Shown here: piece by piece, positions 8,493-15,265 of the stretch | Numbering within the stretch: the stretch's first letter is position 1 | How the letters are laid out: each line of letters starts with the position of its first letter | NCBI GenBank assembly: GCA_031179305.1 | Contig: JAPSHX010000018.1 | Coordinates: 1 to 64,000, forward strand | Origin: Paenarthrobacter sp. | Lineage (GTDB): Bacteria > Actinomycetota > Actinomycetes > Actinomycetales > Micrococcaceae | Direction of reading: 5' to 3' | Length of the DNA: 64,000 bases | Notes under the pieces: generated by a model | What the model saw: only the letters and a program-made list of their open reading frames with translations | Told to the model about the DNA's origin: nothing | The model's database searches: none | Position numbers and translations under genes: made by a program

Positions 8493-9102
8493 GGGATTCC
8501 TTTGGGTATGAAAGTTCAGTTGAAGTTGGCCGGGGTTCATCCCAGGGCAGGCGCCCATTGCGCAACTCCTCGAGGAGTTCGCGGATCCACGCGATCTCCG
8601 TTCGGCGTATTGCTTGTTGATACGTGATATCGATCCAGTACTTACGATCCAGCCCTTTGGCCGTCACGGTTGCCTCGGCATGAACGAGGAAGTCGAGATC
8701 GGCTCCGAGGGCTACCAGCCGCGACGCCAGCAGTTCCATCACCACAGCCGCGGGAAGGTTGTGGGCCTCGGCGATTGCGTGGGGAAACACGGGGTATTCG
8801 TTGACGGGCGTGGAGAGCATGTCCTGGAGCCGCGCATCGAGGGCTTCATGTCCGGCGGCGGTAATCCTGTACGTGGTCCGTTCAGGACGGTTGCCTTCAC
8901 GTTCCGTTCCTGCGGCCTCCACCAGTCCGTTCTCGGCCAGTCTGCCCACTGCGTGATAAAGCGTGCCGGGGCGGACTTTGACGAGGCGGTCTTCATGACG
9001 TGCCATCAGCACTTGGTACATCTCATACGGATGCATGGGTTCCTCTGCCAGGAGCGCCAGTGAAGCGACCCCGAGCGGGGTCAACTCCGCGATTTTGGCC
9101 AC
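8485..9102 (-). CDS. PadR-family transcriptional repressor
   Basis: Regulator of 205 aa. The N-terminal winged helix (about residues 10-95) shows LLAEEPMHPYEMYQVL, the wing region VRPGTLYHAVGRLAENGLVE and TTYRITAAGHEAL, diagnostic of PadR. The C-terminal region (about 100-195) is the dimerising Vir_act_alpha_C-like helical domain. GTG start with AAGGGG 6 nt upstream. It is the first gene of an operon with the exporter, and a strong palindrome precedes it, so autoregulated repression of efflux is likely. Confidence 0.92.
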   Translation of the reverse strand: MAKIAELTPLGVASLALLAEEPMHPYEMYQVLMARHEDRLVKVRPGTLYHAVGRLAENGLVEAAGTEREGNRPERTTYRITAAGHEALDARLQDMLSTPVNEYPVFPHAIAEAHNLPAAVVMELLASRLVALGADLDFLVHAEATVTAKGLDRKYWIDITYQQAIRRTEIAWIRELLEELRNGRLPWDEPRPTSTELSYPKESLG

Positions 9103-9121
9103 GTTGACCCCTTTCGTAACA

Positions 9122-9155
9122 GATACTCCACAACAACTATTCCACGTGGAGTATC
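9122..9155. promoter_or_regulatory. Putative PadR operator
   Basis: Perfect 10-bp inverted repeat, GATACTCCAC at 9122-9131 and GTGGAGTATC at 9146-9155, with a 14-bp spacer. The inner TCCACGTGGA (9141-9150) is itself a perfect palindrome. It lies 20-53 nt upstream of the padR start, where the promoter should be. Confidence 0.75.
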
Positions 9156-9167
9156 AGGGCGCAAGAA

Positions 9168-9192
9168 AGCCCGGCCGCTAAGCGACCGGGCT
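9168..9192 (-). terminator. Terminator after ankyrin gene
   Basis: Hairpin arms AGCCCGG and CCGGGCT with further inner pairing, followed on the minus strand by TTTCTTG. It lies 17 nt beyond the ankyrin stop codon, before the PadR operator. Confidence 0.65.
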
Positions 9193-9208
9193 CCCCTCGT
9201 GATAGTTG

Positions 9209-9601
9209 CTACCCCAGGAGGGCTTGAATCTCTGATCTGGCGAACATCGAGGCGGCCTCGCGCGCTGTGGGAGTTCCGGCGTCGGGATCTGCTCCTGCGT
9301 CCAGCAGGACCCGGGCCACTCCGGTGTATCCCTTGAAGACCGCTCCGGCGAGTGGAGTCTGTCCGCGATCATTCGCTGCGTTTACGTCAGCACCGTGATG
9401 GAGGATGAGCTGCACGGCTTCCTCGTGCCCGTGGTAGGCCGCCAGCATCAGCAGGGAGTCCCCAGCGGCATTCGTCAGCGTGGCAGGAGCACCGGCGTTC
9501 AAGTAGCCACGCAGCAGTTCTGTATCACCTTCGCGGGCAGCATCGAACAAGGCGTGGGCCAGGGCCAACGTTTCGTCGTCGGGGCCTGTAGCTTGGGTCA
9601 T
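9209..9601 (-). CDS. Ankyrin-repeat protein
   Basis: Small soluble protein of 130 aa made of about three ankyrin repeats. Typical units are TLTNAAGDSLLMLAAYHGHEEAVQLIL, ANDRGQTPLAGAVFKGYTGVARVLLDAGADPD and a partial last repeat. Such proteins mediate protein-protein contacts; the partner is unknown. Its start overlaps the stop of the YgfZ-like gene by 4 nt, so the two are co-translated. Confidence 0.88.
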   Translation of the reverse strand: MTQATGPDDETLALAHALFDAAREGDTELLRGYLNAGAPATLTNAAGDSLLMLAAYHGHEEAVQLILHHGADVNAANDRGQTPLAGAVFKGYTGVARVLLDAGADPDAGTPTAREAASMFARSEIQALLG

Positions 9602-10683
9602 CGGTGGGGTCCCTTCAGGAATCCGGTCTGGCGCCCGACAACCTGGCCGGCGTCGGGGGCGACGATCACTTCCTGGGCAGCGATGTAAGGCTCCTCACCG
9701 TCCATCACCGTCAGGGTTTCCTCCGCCGAAACGGACCGCTTGATCACGGCCAAAGCAACGGGTCCCATTTCAAAGTGCTGCGCCACCGATGTCAGATTAC
9801 CTACCTTGCGCTCTCCGACAAATACGACGCTGCCAACGGCTGGCAACGTGTGCTGCGATCCATCAAGCTGGAGGAACACGAGGCGCCGGGGCGGGTGGCC
9901 AAGGTTGTGGACACGCGCGATGGTCTCCTGGCCCTTGTAGCAGCCTTTGTTCAGGTGCACCGAGGTCCTCAAGAGATCCAGTTCGTGGGGAATCGTCTTT
10001 TCATCAGTCTCAGCGCCGAGGCGGGGCCGCCACGCCGCAATCCTCAAGGCATCTGCCGCCATGGCTCCGGCCAGGGGAAGGCCTTCCACGGATTGTTCCA
10101 ACTCGGTGGCCGGCACAAGGTACTCGAACCAAGGGCGTTCAAGCCCAGGATGCGATTCCTCGGGAACGATGCTGTACGCGTATCCCCCAGGGCTGACGTG
10201 CGGCCATGGATCCTCCCACACCAAGCGGCCGGACAGCTGCTCCACCGGCTTGGTGGCGCCCAACACGGCCCACTGCTCCGAGACGTCCTCGATCTCGACG
10301 CGAAGCATGAACTTCATCCTGTTCAACCACTCAGCCAGCGGCGCGGCTTCGGCGGTCTCAACAACCAGCCACGTGGTGCTGCCGTCGTCAATTACGCGGG
10401 CATCGAACTCGATGCGGCCCTGGACGCTGAGCAGCAGCAGTTCGCTGGCGACCCCGGGCTGGAGGTTGGTGAGCTGCTGGGACGAGAGCGTGTTCAACCA
10501 GCTGAGCCGATCCGGGCCGGTAACGGTCACTATGCCACGGTGCGAAAGATCGACGACGGCGGTACCGGTTGCCAGGGCGCGCTGCTCACGCAGTGGTTCG
10601 CCGTAGTGGGCCGCGACGCCGGCATCGAGGCCGGTATCTTCAACGGCGCCAGGGCGCGACAACAGGGGGCTCTTGTAAGTCAT
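9598..10683 (-). CDS. ygfZ: YgfZ/GcvT-like folate-binding protein
   Basis: Protein of 361 aa with the tetrahydrofolate-binding aminomethyltransferase fold. The family signature KGCYKGQETIARVHNLG is present at about residues 240-257, with the invariant Cys. The N-terminal fold includes ALATGTAVVDLSHRGIVTVTGPDRLSWLN. E. coli YgfZ works with folate in Fe-S cluster assembly or repair (established); the same role here is inferred. Upstream partner of the overlapping ankyrin gene. Confidence 0.9.
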   Translation of the reverse strand: MTYKSPLLSRPGAVEDTGLDAGVAAHYGEPLREQRALATGTAVVDLSHRGIVTVTGPDRLSWLNTLSSQQLTNLQPGVASELLLLSVQGRIEFDARVIDDGSTTWLVVETAEAAPLAEWLNRMKFMLRVEIEDVSEQWAVLGATKPVEQLSGRLVWEDPWPHVSPGGYAYSIVPEESHPGLERPWFEYLVPATELEQSVEGLPLAGAMAADALRIAAWRPRLGAETDEKTIPHELDLLRTSVHLNKGCYKGQETIARVHNLGHPPRRLVFLQLDGSQHTLPAVGSVVFVGERKVGNLTSVAQHFEMGPVALAVIKRSVSAEETLTVMDGEEPYIAAQEVIVAPDAGQVVGRQTGFLKGPHR

Positions 10684-10722
10684 ATGTAGTAGAAGTCCTT
10701 GAGGGTCAGCCGTATTCCGTGG

Positions 10723-11442
10723 TCAGCGGAATTCCGGGTTTTCGAAATCGAATCGGGTGCCCGCTTTCCATTCCTCCGGCAGGTTGCCGTAGGCAGGGAT
10801 TCCCCCGGCATCCCGCAGGAGCTTGGCCATGTGGAGCAGGTTCCACGTCATGAAGGTGGCATTCCTGTTAGTAAAATCATTCTCCGGCCCGCCCGATCCT
10901 TCATCAAGATAGCTGGGTCCGGGTCCCACCGGGCCGATCCACCCGGCGTCGGCCTGGGGCGGAATGGTGAAGCCGATGTGCTGAAGACTGTAAAGGACGT
11001 TCATGGAACAGTGTTTGATGCCGTCTTCATTGCCGGTGATGAGGCAGCCACCCACCTTGGGGTAGAACGCCCATTGACCCTTGCTGTTCAGTTCGCCCGA
11101 GTGGGCATACAACCGTTCGATGAGTTTCTTGGTCATGGACGAGTTGTCGCCCAACCAGATGGGTCCGGCAACCACAACGATGTCGGCATCGCGGACATGC
11201 GGGTAGATCTCCGGCCACTCGTCGGTCTTCCAGCCATGCTCGCGCATGTCCGGATACACACCACTGGCGATGTCGTGGTCCACGGTCCGGATGAGGCGGG
11301 TACTGACGCCCTGCTTCTCCATGATGTCCCGGCTGATTTTGATCAGGCCGTCGGTATTGCTGAGCTGCGGCGAGGGCTTCAGTGTCCCATTGAAAAAGAC
11401 AGCCTTAAGCCCGCGGTAGCCCTCCGGTTTGAGGTTGTTCAC
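10723..11442 (-). CDS. Flavodoxin-like NAD(P)H-dependent oxidoreductase
   Basis: Soluble FMN-binding oxidoreductase of 239 aa. The phosphate-binding loop is FFNGTLKPSPQLSNTDGL, and the flavin-stacking region is DADIVVVAGPIWLGDNSSMTKKLIERL. I place the start at GTG 11440-11442, preceded by AAGGAG with a 6-nt spacer; the longer open frame reads into the next gene and carries no homology. Related proteins are NADPH-dependent FMN reductases or quinone reductases. The physiological substrate is unknown. It lies just downstream of the nitrobindin-like gene, in the same direction. Confidence 0.85.
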   Translation of the reverse strand: MNNLKPEGYRGLKAVFFNGTLKPSPQLSNTDGLIKISRDIMEKQGVSTRLIRTVDHDIASGVYPDMREHGWKTDEWPEIYPHVRDADIVVVAGPIWLGDNSSMTKKLIERLYAHSGELNSKGQWAFYPKVGGCLITGNEDGIKHCSMNVLYSLQHIGFTIPPQADAGWIGPVGPGPSYLDEGSGGPENDFTNRNATFMTWNLLHMAKLLRDAGGIPAYGNLPEEWKAGTRFDFENPEFR

Positions 11443-11491
11443 TATCTGCTCCTTCTGCTGGTTGCTGTGGAACGTACAGTGAGGCCTCGGG

Positions 11492-12091
11492 TCAGGACAC
11501 CTTGTTGAGGAATGCCGAGGCGTGCGCTTCGAGGGCCTTGCCGCTGGCAGCGACGTCCCAGCGCCACAGGAGGTTGCCGTCCACCAGGCCGAAGATGCGG
11601 GTGGCCGCCGTGTACTCCTTGGAGTGGCTGCCACGCATCACCATGTCGGTGCTCAGCTGGATCTGGGGACCTTTGATCTGGCCGTAGTAGAGCTCGGTGA
11701 TTCCGCCGGGGTGGGAAATCGACACCGAAATGTCGAAGCCGCCCTCCTTGTTGCGACGTTCCTCGACTTCGTCAGCAGTCTTGAGGACGGGGACGATGTC
11801 GGCCGGGATCAGGCCGGGGCCGCCGTCGCCCTCTTCAAGCTTCCGTTCCAACGCCCAGAACCCTGTCTCAACGGTCAACGGACGCAGCTTTTCGCCGGCG
11901 TCGTCACTGAGCCAGGTCTCGGCCCGGTACTGCAGGTACGGGAGCCCGTTGTGGGTGAAAGACACGTGCTGGACGAAATGCTCGGAATCCTCGTCTCCGC
12001 TGCCGAGCCGGCCGCGGCCTTCCCACTCACCAATGAGCCAGGAAAGAGGGACGAGTTCGGGCGTCAGATCTGTTGGGATCTCAATAGGCAC
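11492..12091 (-). CDS. Nitrobindin-like heme-binding beta-barrel protein
   Basis: Protein of 199 aa of the DUF1794/FABP-like family. The hallmark GxWxGxG near the N-terminus appears as IGEWEGRGRLG at about residues 19-29. A C-terminal His occurs near AASGKALEAHASAFL. Mycobacterial and human homologs bind heme and isomerise peroxynitrite to nitrate. That activity is inferred here. GTG start with GAGG about 8 nt upstream. The neighbouring flavin reductase may suggest a shared redox role. Confidence 0.85.
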   Translation of the reverse strand: MPIEIPTDLTPELVPLSWLIGEWEGRGRLGSGDEDSEHFVQHVSFTHNGLPYLQYRAETWLSDDAGEKLRPLTVETGFWALERKLEEGDGGPGLIPADIVPVLKTADEVEERRNKEGGFDISVSISHPGGITELYYGQIKGPQIQLSTDMVMRGSHSKEYTAATRIFGLVDGNLLWRWDVAASGKALEAHASAFLNKVS

Positions 12092-12126
12092 AACGATTAC
12101 CTCTGTCGAGCTGCAGGATCAGAAGG

Positions 12127-12240
12127 TTACTTCTGGCCCTTGAAAAGGCGGTAAACGACAAATCCCGCAAACCATGCCATGGCGACGCTGGCCAGGCCAA
12201 GGAGAACGAGGAAGAAGATTTCAAATGCGAGTACAGACAT
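12127..12240 (-). CDS. Single-helix membrane microprotein
   Basis: Short reading frame of 37 residues: MSVLAFEIFFLVLLGLAS, a continued hydrophobic stretch and a basic end (YRLFKGQK). It is almost entirely one transmembrane helix with positive charges after it. ATG is preceded by AGGA at 8 nt. It sits between the permease-like gene and the nitrobindin-like gene, same strand. No function is known. Confidence 0.6.
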   Translation of the reverse strand: MSVLAFEIFFLVLLGLASVAMAWFAGFVVYRLFKGQK

Positions 12241-12256
12241 GATGCAATCCTAACCG

Positions 12257-12991
12257 TTAGTAGATGAGTAGTTTGTCTATGAAGTAAGCCAAGGCCCCCA
12301 CAGCCCAAACAGGCGCTACGCCCATTCCTATTGCTGCCGGGATGTTCAAGCGCCCCCGCCGGAGGGTGGTCATCCGCCGGAAGCACACCAGGACGGATCC
12401 CACCACCACGCCAACCAAAGCGGCCGGAAGCACGGCGATATCCGAGAAAACAAGACCTGCCAGCGGTCCCATCAGTCCAGCCATCAACACCCCGAGCGGA
12501 GCCACGATCCGGTCCGGCCAGCGGATGATTCCCACCAGCAGGGCAACTGCCGCACTGAGTCCGGCCACGAGGACCATCTCCTTGACGCCGTTGAACCGTG
12601 CACTGGCGATCCATCCCGCACCCAAGCAGTTCAACAGCACACCGGCAGAGCATCCGAGGGTGGATTCCAAGCGTTGGGCCTGCCCGGTGCCCCTGACTAA
12701 TTGGACGACGAACACTGCCATCACGCCCAAAGCCACGAACGCGGGTGTACCGTCCAGGAACCCGGGCGCCGGCATATAGGCAGCAGTGACAGCAGATCCC
12801 GCGCCGGCAAGACCAATGACGGCGGCGAGCGTTTTCTTGGCCGGGACAGCCAGGAAGTGCGGCCACCCGATCCCGACTGCCGCTGACGCCATGATGCCTG
12901 CACCCACCATGGCTTCCCGGGAAACGAAGGTGCTGGCCACGATGGCTGCGAGCGCCACGAGTCCGAATACCCCGATGCTCCAAGACTTCAC
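12257..12991 (-). CDS. Polytopic membrane protein, permease-like
   Basis: Protein of 244 aa with about seven or eight hydrophobic segments and few charged residues, so an integral membrane protein. Short basic loops ([13 protein letters not shown]) suggest the cytoplasmic faces. GTG start. I do not recognise a named transporter family; annotations for similar actinobacterial proteins are generic. It is divergent from glnR across a 260-nt region, which raises but does not show a nitrogen link. Confidence 0.75.
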   Translation of the reverse strand: MKSWSIGVFGLVALAAIVASTFVSREAMVGAGIMASAAVGIGWPHFLAVPAKKTLAAVIGLAGAGSAVTAAYMPAPGFLDGTPAFVALGVMAVFVVQLVRGTGQAQRLESTLGCSAGVLLNCLGAGWIASARFNGVKEMVLVAGLSAAVALLVGIIRWPDRIVAPLGVLMAGLMGPLAGLVFSDIAVLPAALVGVVVGSVLVCFRRMTTLRRGRLNIPAAIGMGVAPVWAVGALAYFIDKLLIY

Positions 12992-13115
12992 TGTGTGCCG
13001 ACCTCAATCCGATGCGCCTTACGACCTCTCGACAATCCTGCCTTAAGCCGGCCCAATATGTCGTAATTCCAGCGCTTCCCCGTCACGAATCCATGTGTCG
13101 TAAGGCACTGATGGG

Positions 13116-13251
13116 TATACTCAGACTTCAACAGCGCACTGTGTTGGCCGCGATCCCGTTACAACGGGAGAGGTTGCCAATGCGTTGTGACCGACCGGTG
13201 AGACTCCGGTTTCGACGCCCGATGATGCGCGTACAGCCCATTGGAGGAACT
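13116..13251 (+). promoter_or_regulatory. glnR promoter and structured leader
   Basis: TATACT at 13116-13121 is a strong -10, implying a start near 13128 and a leader of about 124 nt. The leader contains CCCGTTACAACGGG at 13155-13168 (5-bp stem, UACA loop), a CAA/TTG small hairpin around 13178-13187 and ACCGG/CCGGT at 13194-13210 (7-nt loop). A GGAGG stretch lies 7 nt before the ATG. No known riboswitch class fits. Confidence 0.5.
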
Positions 13252-13950
13252 ATGTCGCACATCCTGCTCCTAACGAACAGCACCGGCTCGTCGGTGGACA
13301 TTTTGCCTGCCTTGGAGTTGCTGAACCACCGCGTGCACATCCTCCCGGCAGAACCCACAGCACTACTCGAAACCGACCCCACGGATATCGTCTTCCTGGA
13401 TGCCCGGAAGGATCTGGTGGGCGCCCGCTCACTGACCCAGTTACTGAAGGCCACCGGCCTCAGCGCGCCGCTCATGTTGATCCTCACGGAAGGCGGCATG
13501 GCCGCTGTCTCATCAGCCTGGGCAGTGGATGACATTGTCCTGGACTCGGCCGGGCCCGCGGAAGTCGAGGCCCGCATCAGGCTGGCCATGGCGCGTGCAG
13601 TCCCCGGCGAAGAAGAAACCCAGACCGAAATCCGGGCAGCCGGCGTCGTGATTGACGAGGCAAGCTATACCGCCCGTGTCAGCGGCCAGCCACTCAACCT
13701 GACGTTCAAGGAGTTCGAACTCCTGAAGTACTTGGCCCAGCACCCGGGCCGGGTATTCACCCGCCAGCAACTGCTGACCGAGGTGTGGGGCTACGACTAC
13801 TACGGAGGCACCCGGACAGTGGACGTCCACATCCGGCGGCTTCGGGCCAAGTTGGGCGTGGATCACGAGAACCTGATCAGTACAGTCCGCAACGTCGGCT
13901 ACCGTCTCACTCTTGTCCGCCTCCCGGACGATGAGCTGTCCGAAGCCTGA
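13252..13950 (+). CDS. glnR: GlnR-type nitrogen regulator (OmpR family)
   Basis: Regulator of 232 aa matching the actinobacterial global nitrogen regulator. The N-terminal receiver-like domain (about 1-105) starts MSHILLLTN, has VFLDARKDL with Asp at residue 50 and [15 protein letters not shown], but lacks the usual acidic pair, as in unphosphorylated GlnR. The C-terminal winged helix (about 125-225) contains [40 protein letters not shown] and TVRNVGYR. The frame is open for 80 more codons upstream but the ATG at 13252 has a good GGAGG and matches the family start. GlnR controls glutamine synthetase and ammonium uptake genes. Confidence 0.93.
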   Translation: MSHILLLTNSTGSSVDILPALELLNHRVHILPAEPTALLETDPTDIVFLDARKDLVGARSLTQLLKATGLSAPLMLILTEGGMAAVSSAWAVDDIVLDSAGPAEVEARIRLAMARAVPGEEETQTEIRAAGVVIDEASYTARVSGQPLNLTFKEFELLKYLAQHPGRVFTRQQLLTEVWGYDYYGGTRTVDVHIRRLRAKLGVDHENLISTVRNVGYRLTLVRLPDDELSEA

Positions 13951-13978
13951 GCAACAACGCGGACAGATGAAGCAAAAC

Positions 13979-14020
13979 AAAGAAGAGGCCGGGATCCACA
14001 TGGATCCCGGCCTCTTCTTT
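13979..14020. terminator. Bidirectional terminator
   Basis: Perfect 19-bp inverted repeat: AAAGAAGAGGCCGGGATCC at 13979-13997 and its complement at 14002-14020, loop ACAT. U-rich tails occur both ways, so it can end glnR on the plus strand and the tRNA-like transcript on the minus strand. Confidence 0.85.
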
Positions 14021-14026
14021 GTTTCT

Positions 14027-14082
14027 TGGTGGAGGACATACGGGTCGAACGTATCGAGGCCACCCCATTGGTGGATCCCCCC
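14027..14082 (-). ncRNA. Compact tRNA-like element with G3-U70 pair and CCA
   Basis: Read on the minus strand from 14081, the element begins GGGGGAT and ends GTCCTCC followed by ACCA. These arms form a 7-bp acceptor stem with two wobble pairs, one of them at the position of the alanine determinant G3-U70. In between lie a 5-bp hairpin (CCACC/GGTGG, 5-nt loop), a 5-nt linker and a textbook T-arm: stem ATACG/CGTAT, loop TTCGACC with G53-C61. There is no D-arm and no usable anticodon loop, total about 55 nt. A strong terminator follows 7 nt downstream. It could be an unusual small RNA or a decayed tRNA or tmRNA remnant. Structure is seen; expression and charging are not known. Confidence 0.5.
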
Positions 14083-14176
14083 TGCGCTGACTCACGGACA
14101 AACCGCAGAGCCGAACGAGATATTGAGACTACCTCCCATTTCCAGTGACATCAAATCATCAGGGTTGCACCGGACG

Positions 14177-14190
14177 TATAGCCTTGCATC
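14177..14190 (+). promoter_or_regulatory. Putative leaderless promoter of mshD
   Basis: TATAGC at 14177-14182 ends 8 nt before the mshD ATG at 14191, and no Shine-Dalgarno sequence is present. This spacing fits a leaderless mRNA, common in actinobacteria. The -35 is not obvious. Confidence 0.4.
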
Positions 14191-15162
14191 ATGAGTCACG
14201 CGCACCCGGAAAACTGGCCCGTACTGATCATTGCCGGAGCTTTGGACACCGAACTCCTTAGGGACGTCAAGACCCTCGCGGCAGCCGCCGGGGAGTCGGA
14301 CGGGAATCCGCCCTTCTCCGAACAGACGTTTGTCATGCTGCGCGGTGCGGATTCGGGCGAGCATTCCGTCTTGTCCTTCGTCTTGTATGCACCGGACGAA
14401 GATTCCGATCCGGTCACCGGAGAGGATCTGGCGGGCGTCGCCGTCGTCGTTGAAAGTGAGGACGGAAGCGGTGTCCTGGAGTTGGCCGTTCACCCCAGCT
14501 ACCGCAACCAGGGTGTGGCCGGAAGGCTTCTGGGTGCGCTGCAGGGCAAGCGGGGCCTCGACGGATTAAGCGCGTGGTCCCACGGCAACCATGAGGCCGC
14601 CGCCGAATTGGCCACGCGTTTCAATTACGGTCCCATGCGCGAACTGTGGAAGATGCGGTTGATGTCTTCAACCGCTGCACTGCCCGACGCCGGACTCCCG
14701 GACGGTGTTTCGCTCCGCGCCTTCGTGCCGGGCCAGGATGAGAAGGCGTGGCTTGCCGCGAACAGGGCTGCGTTTTCCCACCACCCCGAACAGGGTTCCA
14801 TGACACTGGCGGATCTCGAGGCGCGTAAGGCTGAGGATTGGTTCGATCCTGCAGGTTTCCTGCTGGCTGTAAACGCTGAAGGTGAATTGCAGGGTTTCCA
14901 CTGGACCAAGGTCCACCCCCGGCAAGGCCCCCACCCGGCCATCGGCGAGGTCTACGTGGTGGGTGTGACTCCGGCAGCGCAAGGTTTGGGGCTTGGCAAA
15001 GCCCTCACGGTTGCGGGCATCAAGCATCTCCAGGACCAAGGCCTGCATGCCGTGATGCTCTACGTTGATGCCGACAATGAGGCAGCAGTAGCTCTATATC
15101 AGAAGCTTGGCTTTGTTCGCTGGGACACCGACGTGATGTATGGGCCTTTAACCAAAAATTAA
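14191..15162 (+). CDS. mshD: Mycothiol synthase
   Basis: Acetyltransferase of 323 aa that acetylates the cysteinyl amine of Cys-GlcN-Ins, the last step of mycothiol synthesis, using acetyl-CoA. It has two tandem GNAT domains. The first has VVVESEDGSGVLELAVHPSYRNQGVAGRLL (about 90-118). The second has HPAIGEVYVVGVTPAAQGLGLGKALTVAG, then YVDADNEAAVALYQKLGFVRWDTDVMY. Length and architecture match actinobacterial MshD. Mycothiol is the main low-molecular-weight thiol of actinobacteria. Confidence 0.93.
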   Translation: MSHAHPENWPVLIIAGALDTELLRDVKTLAAAAGESDGNPPFSEQTFVMLRGADSGEHSVLSFVLYAPDEDSDPVTGEDLAGVAVVVESEDGSGVLELAVHPSYRNQGVAGRLLGALQGKRGLDGLSAWSHGNHEAAAELATRFNYGPMRELWKMRLMSSTAALPDAGLPDGVSLRAFVPGQDEKAWLAANRAAFSHHPEQGSMTLADLEARKAEDWFDPAGFLLAVNAEGELQGFHWTKVHPRQGPHPAIGEVYVVGVTPAAQGLGLGKALTVAGIKHLQDQGLHAVMLYVDADNEAAVALYQKLGFVRWDTDVMYGPLTKN

Positions 15163-15265
15163 CCTGACGGGCTGAGTTGCCGGAAAGCCTGTGACATCTT
15201 GGATTCGAGCACCGAAATTCCTTGTAATGTGGGAGGAAACCCCGTCCTGAGCTTAGGAGAACCCC

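Noticed and set aside
13150-13250. Cobalamin or other riboswitch before glnR
   Set aside because: A CCGGTGAGACTCCGG stretch recalls part of the cobalamin element, but the other conserved boxes are missing, and glnR is not a usual target.
14027-14400. A full tmRNA (ssrA) gene on the minus strand
   Set aside because: The 3' end looks tmRNA-like, but a 350-nt gene would run through the well-supported mshD, and the acceptor complement is found only 55 nt away.
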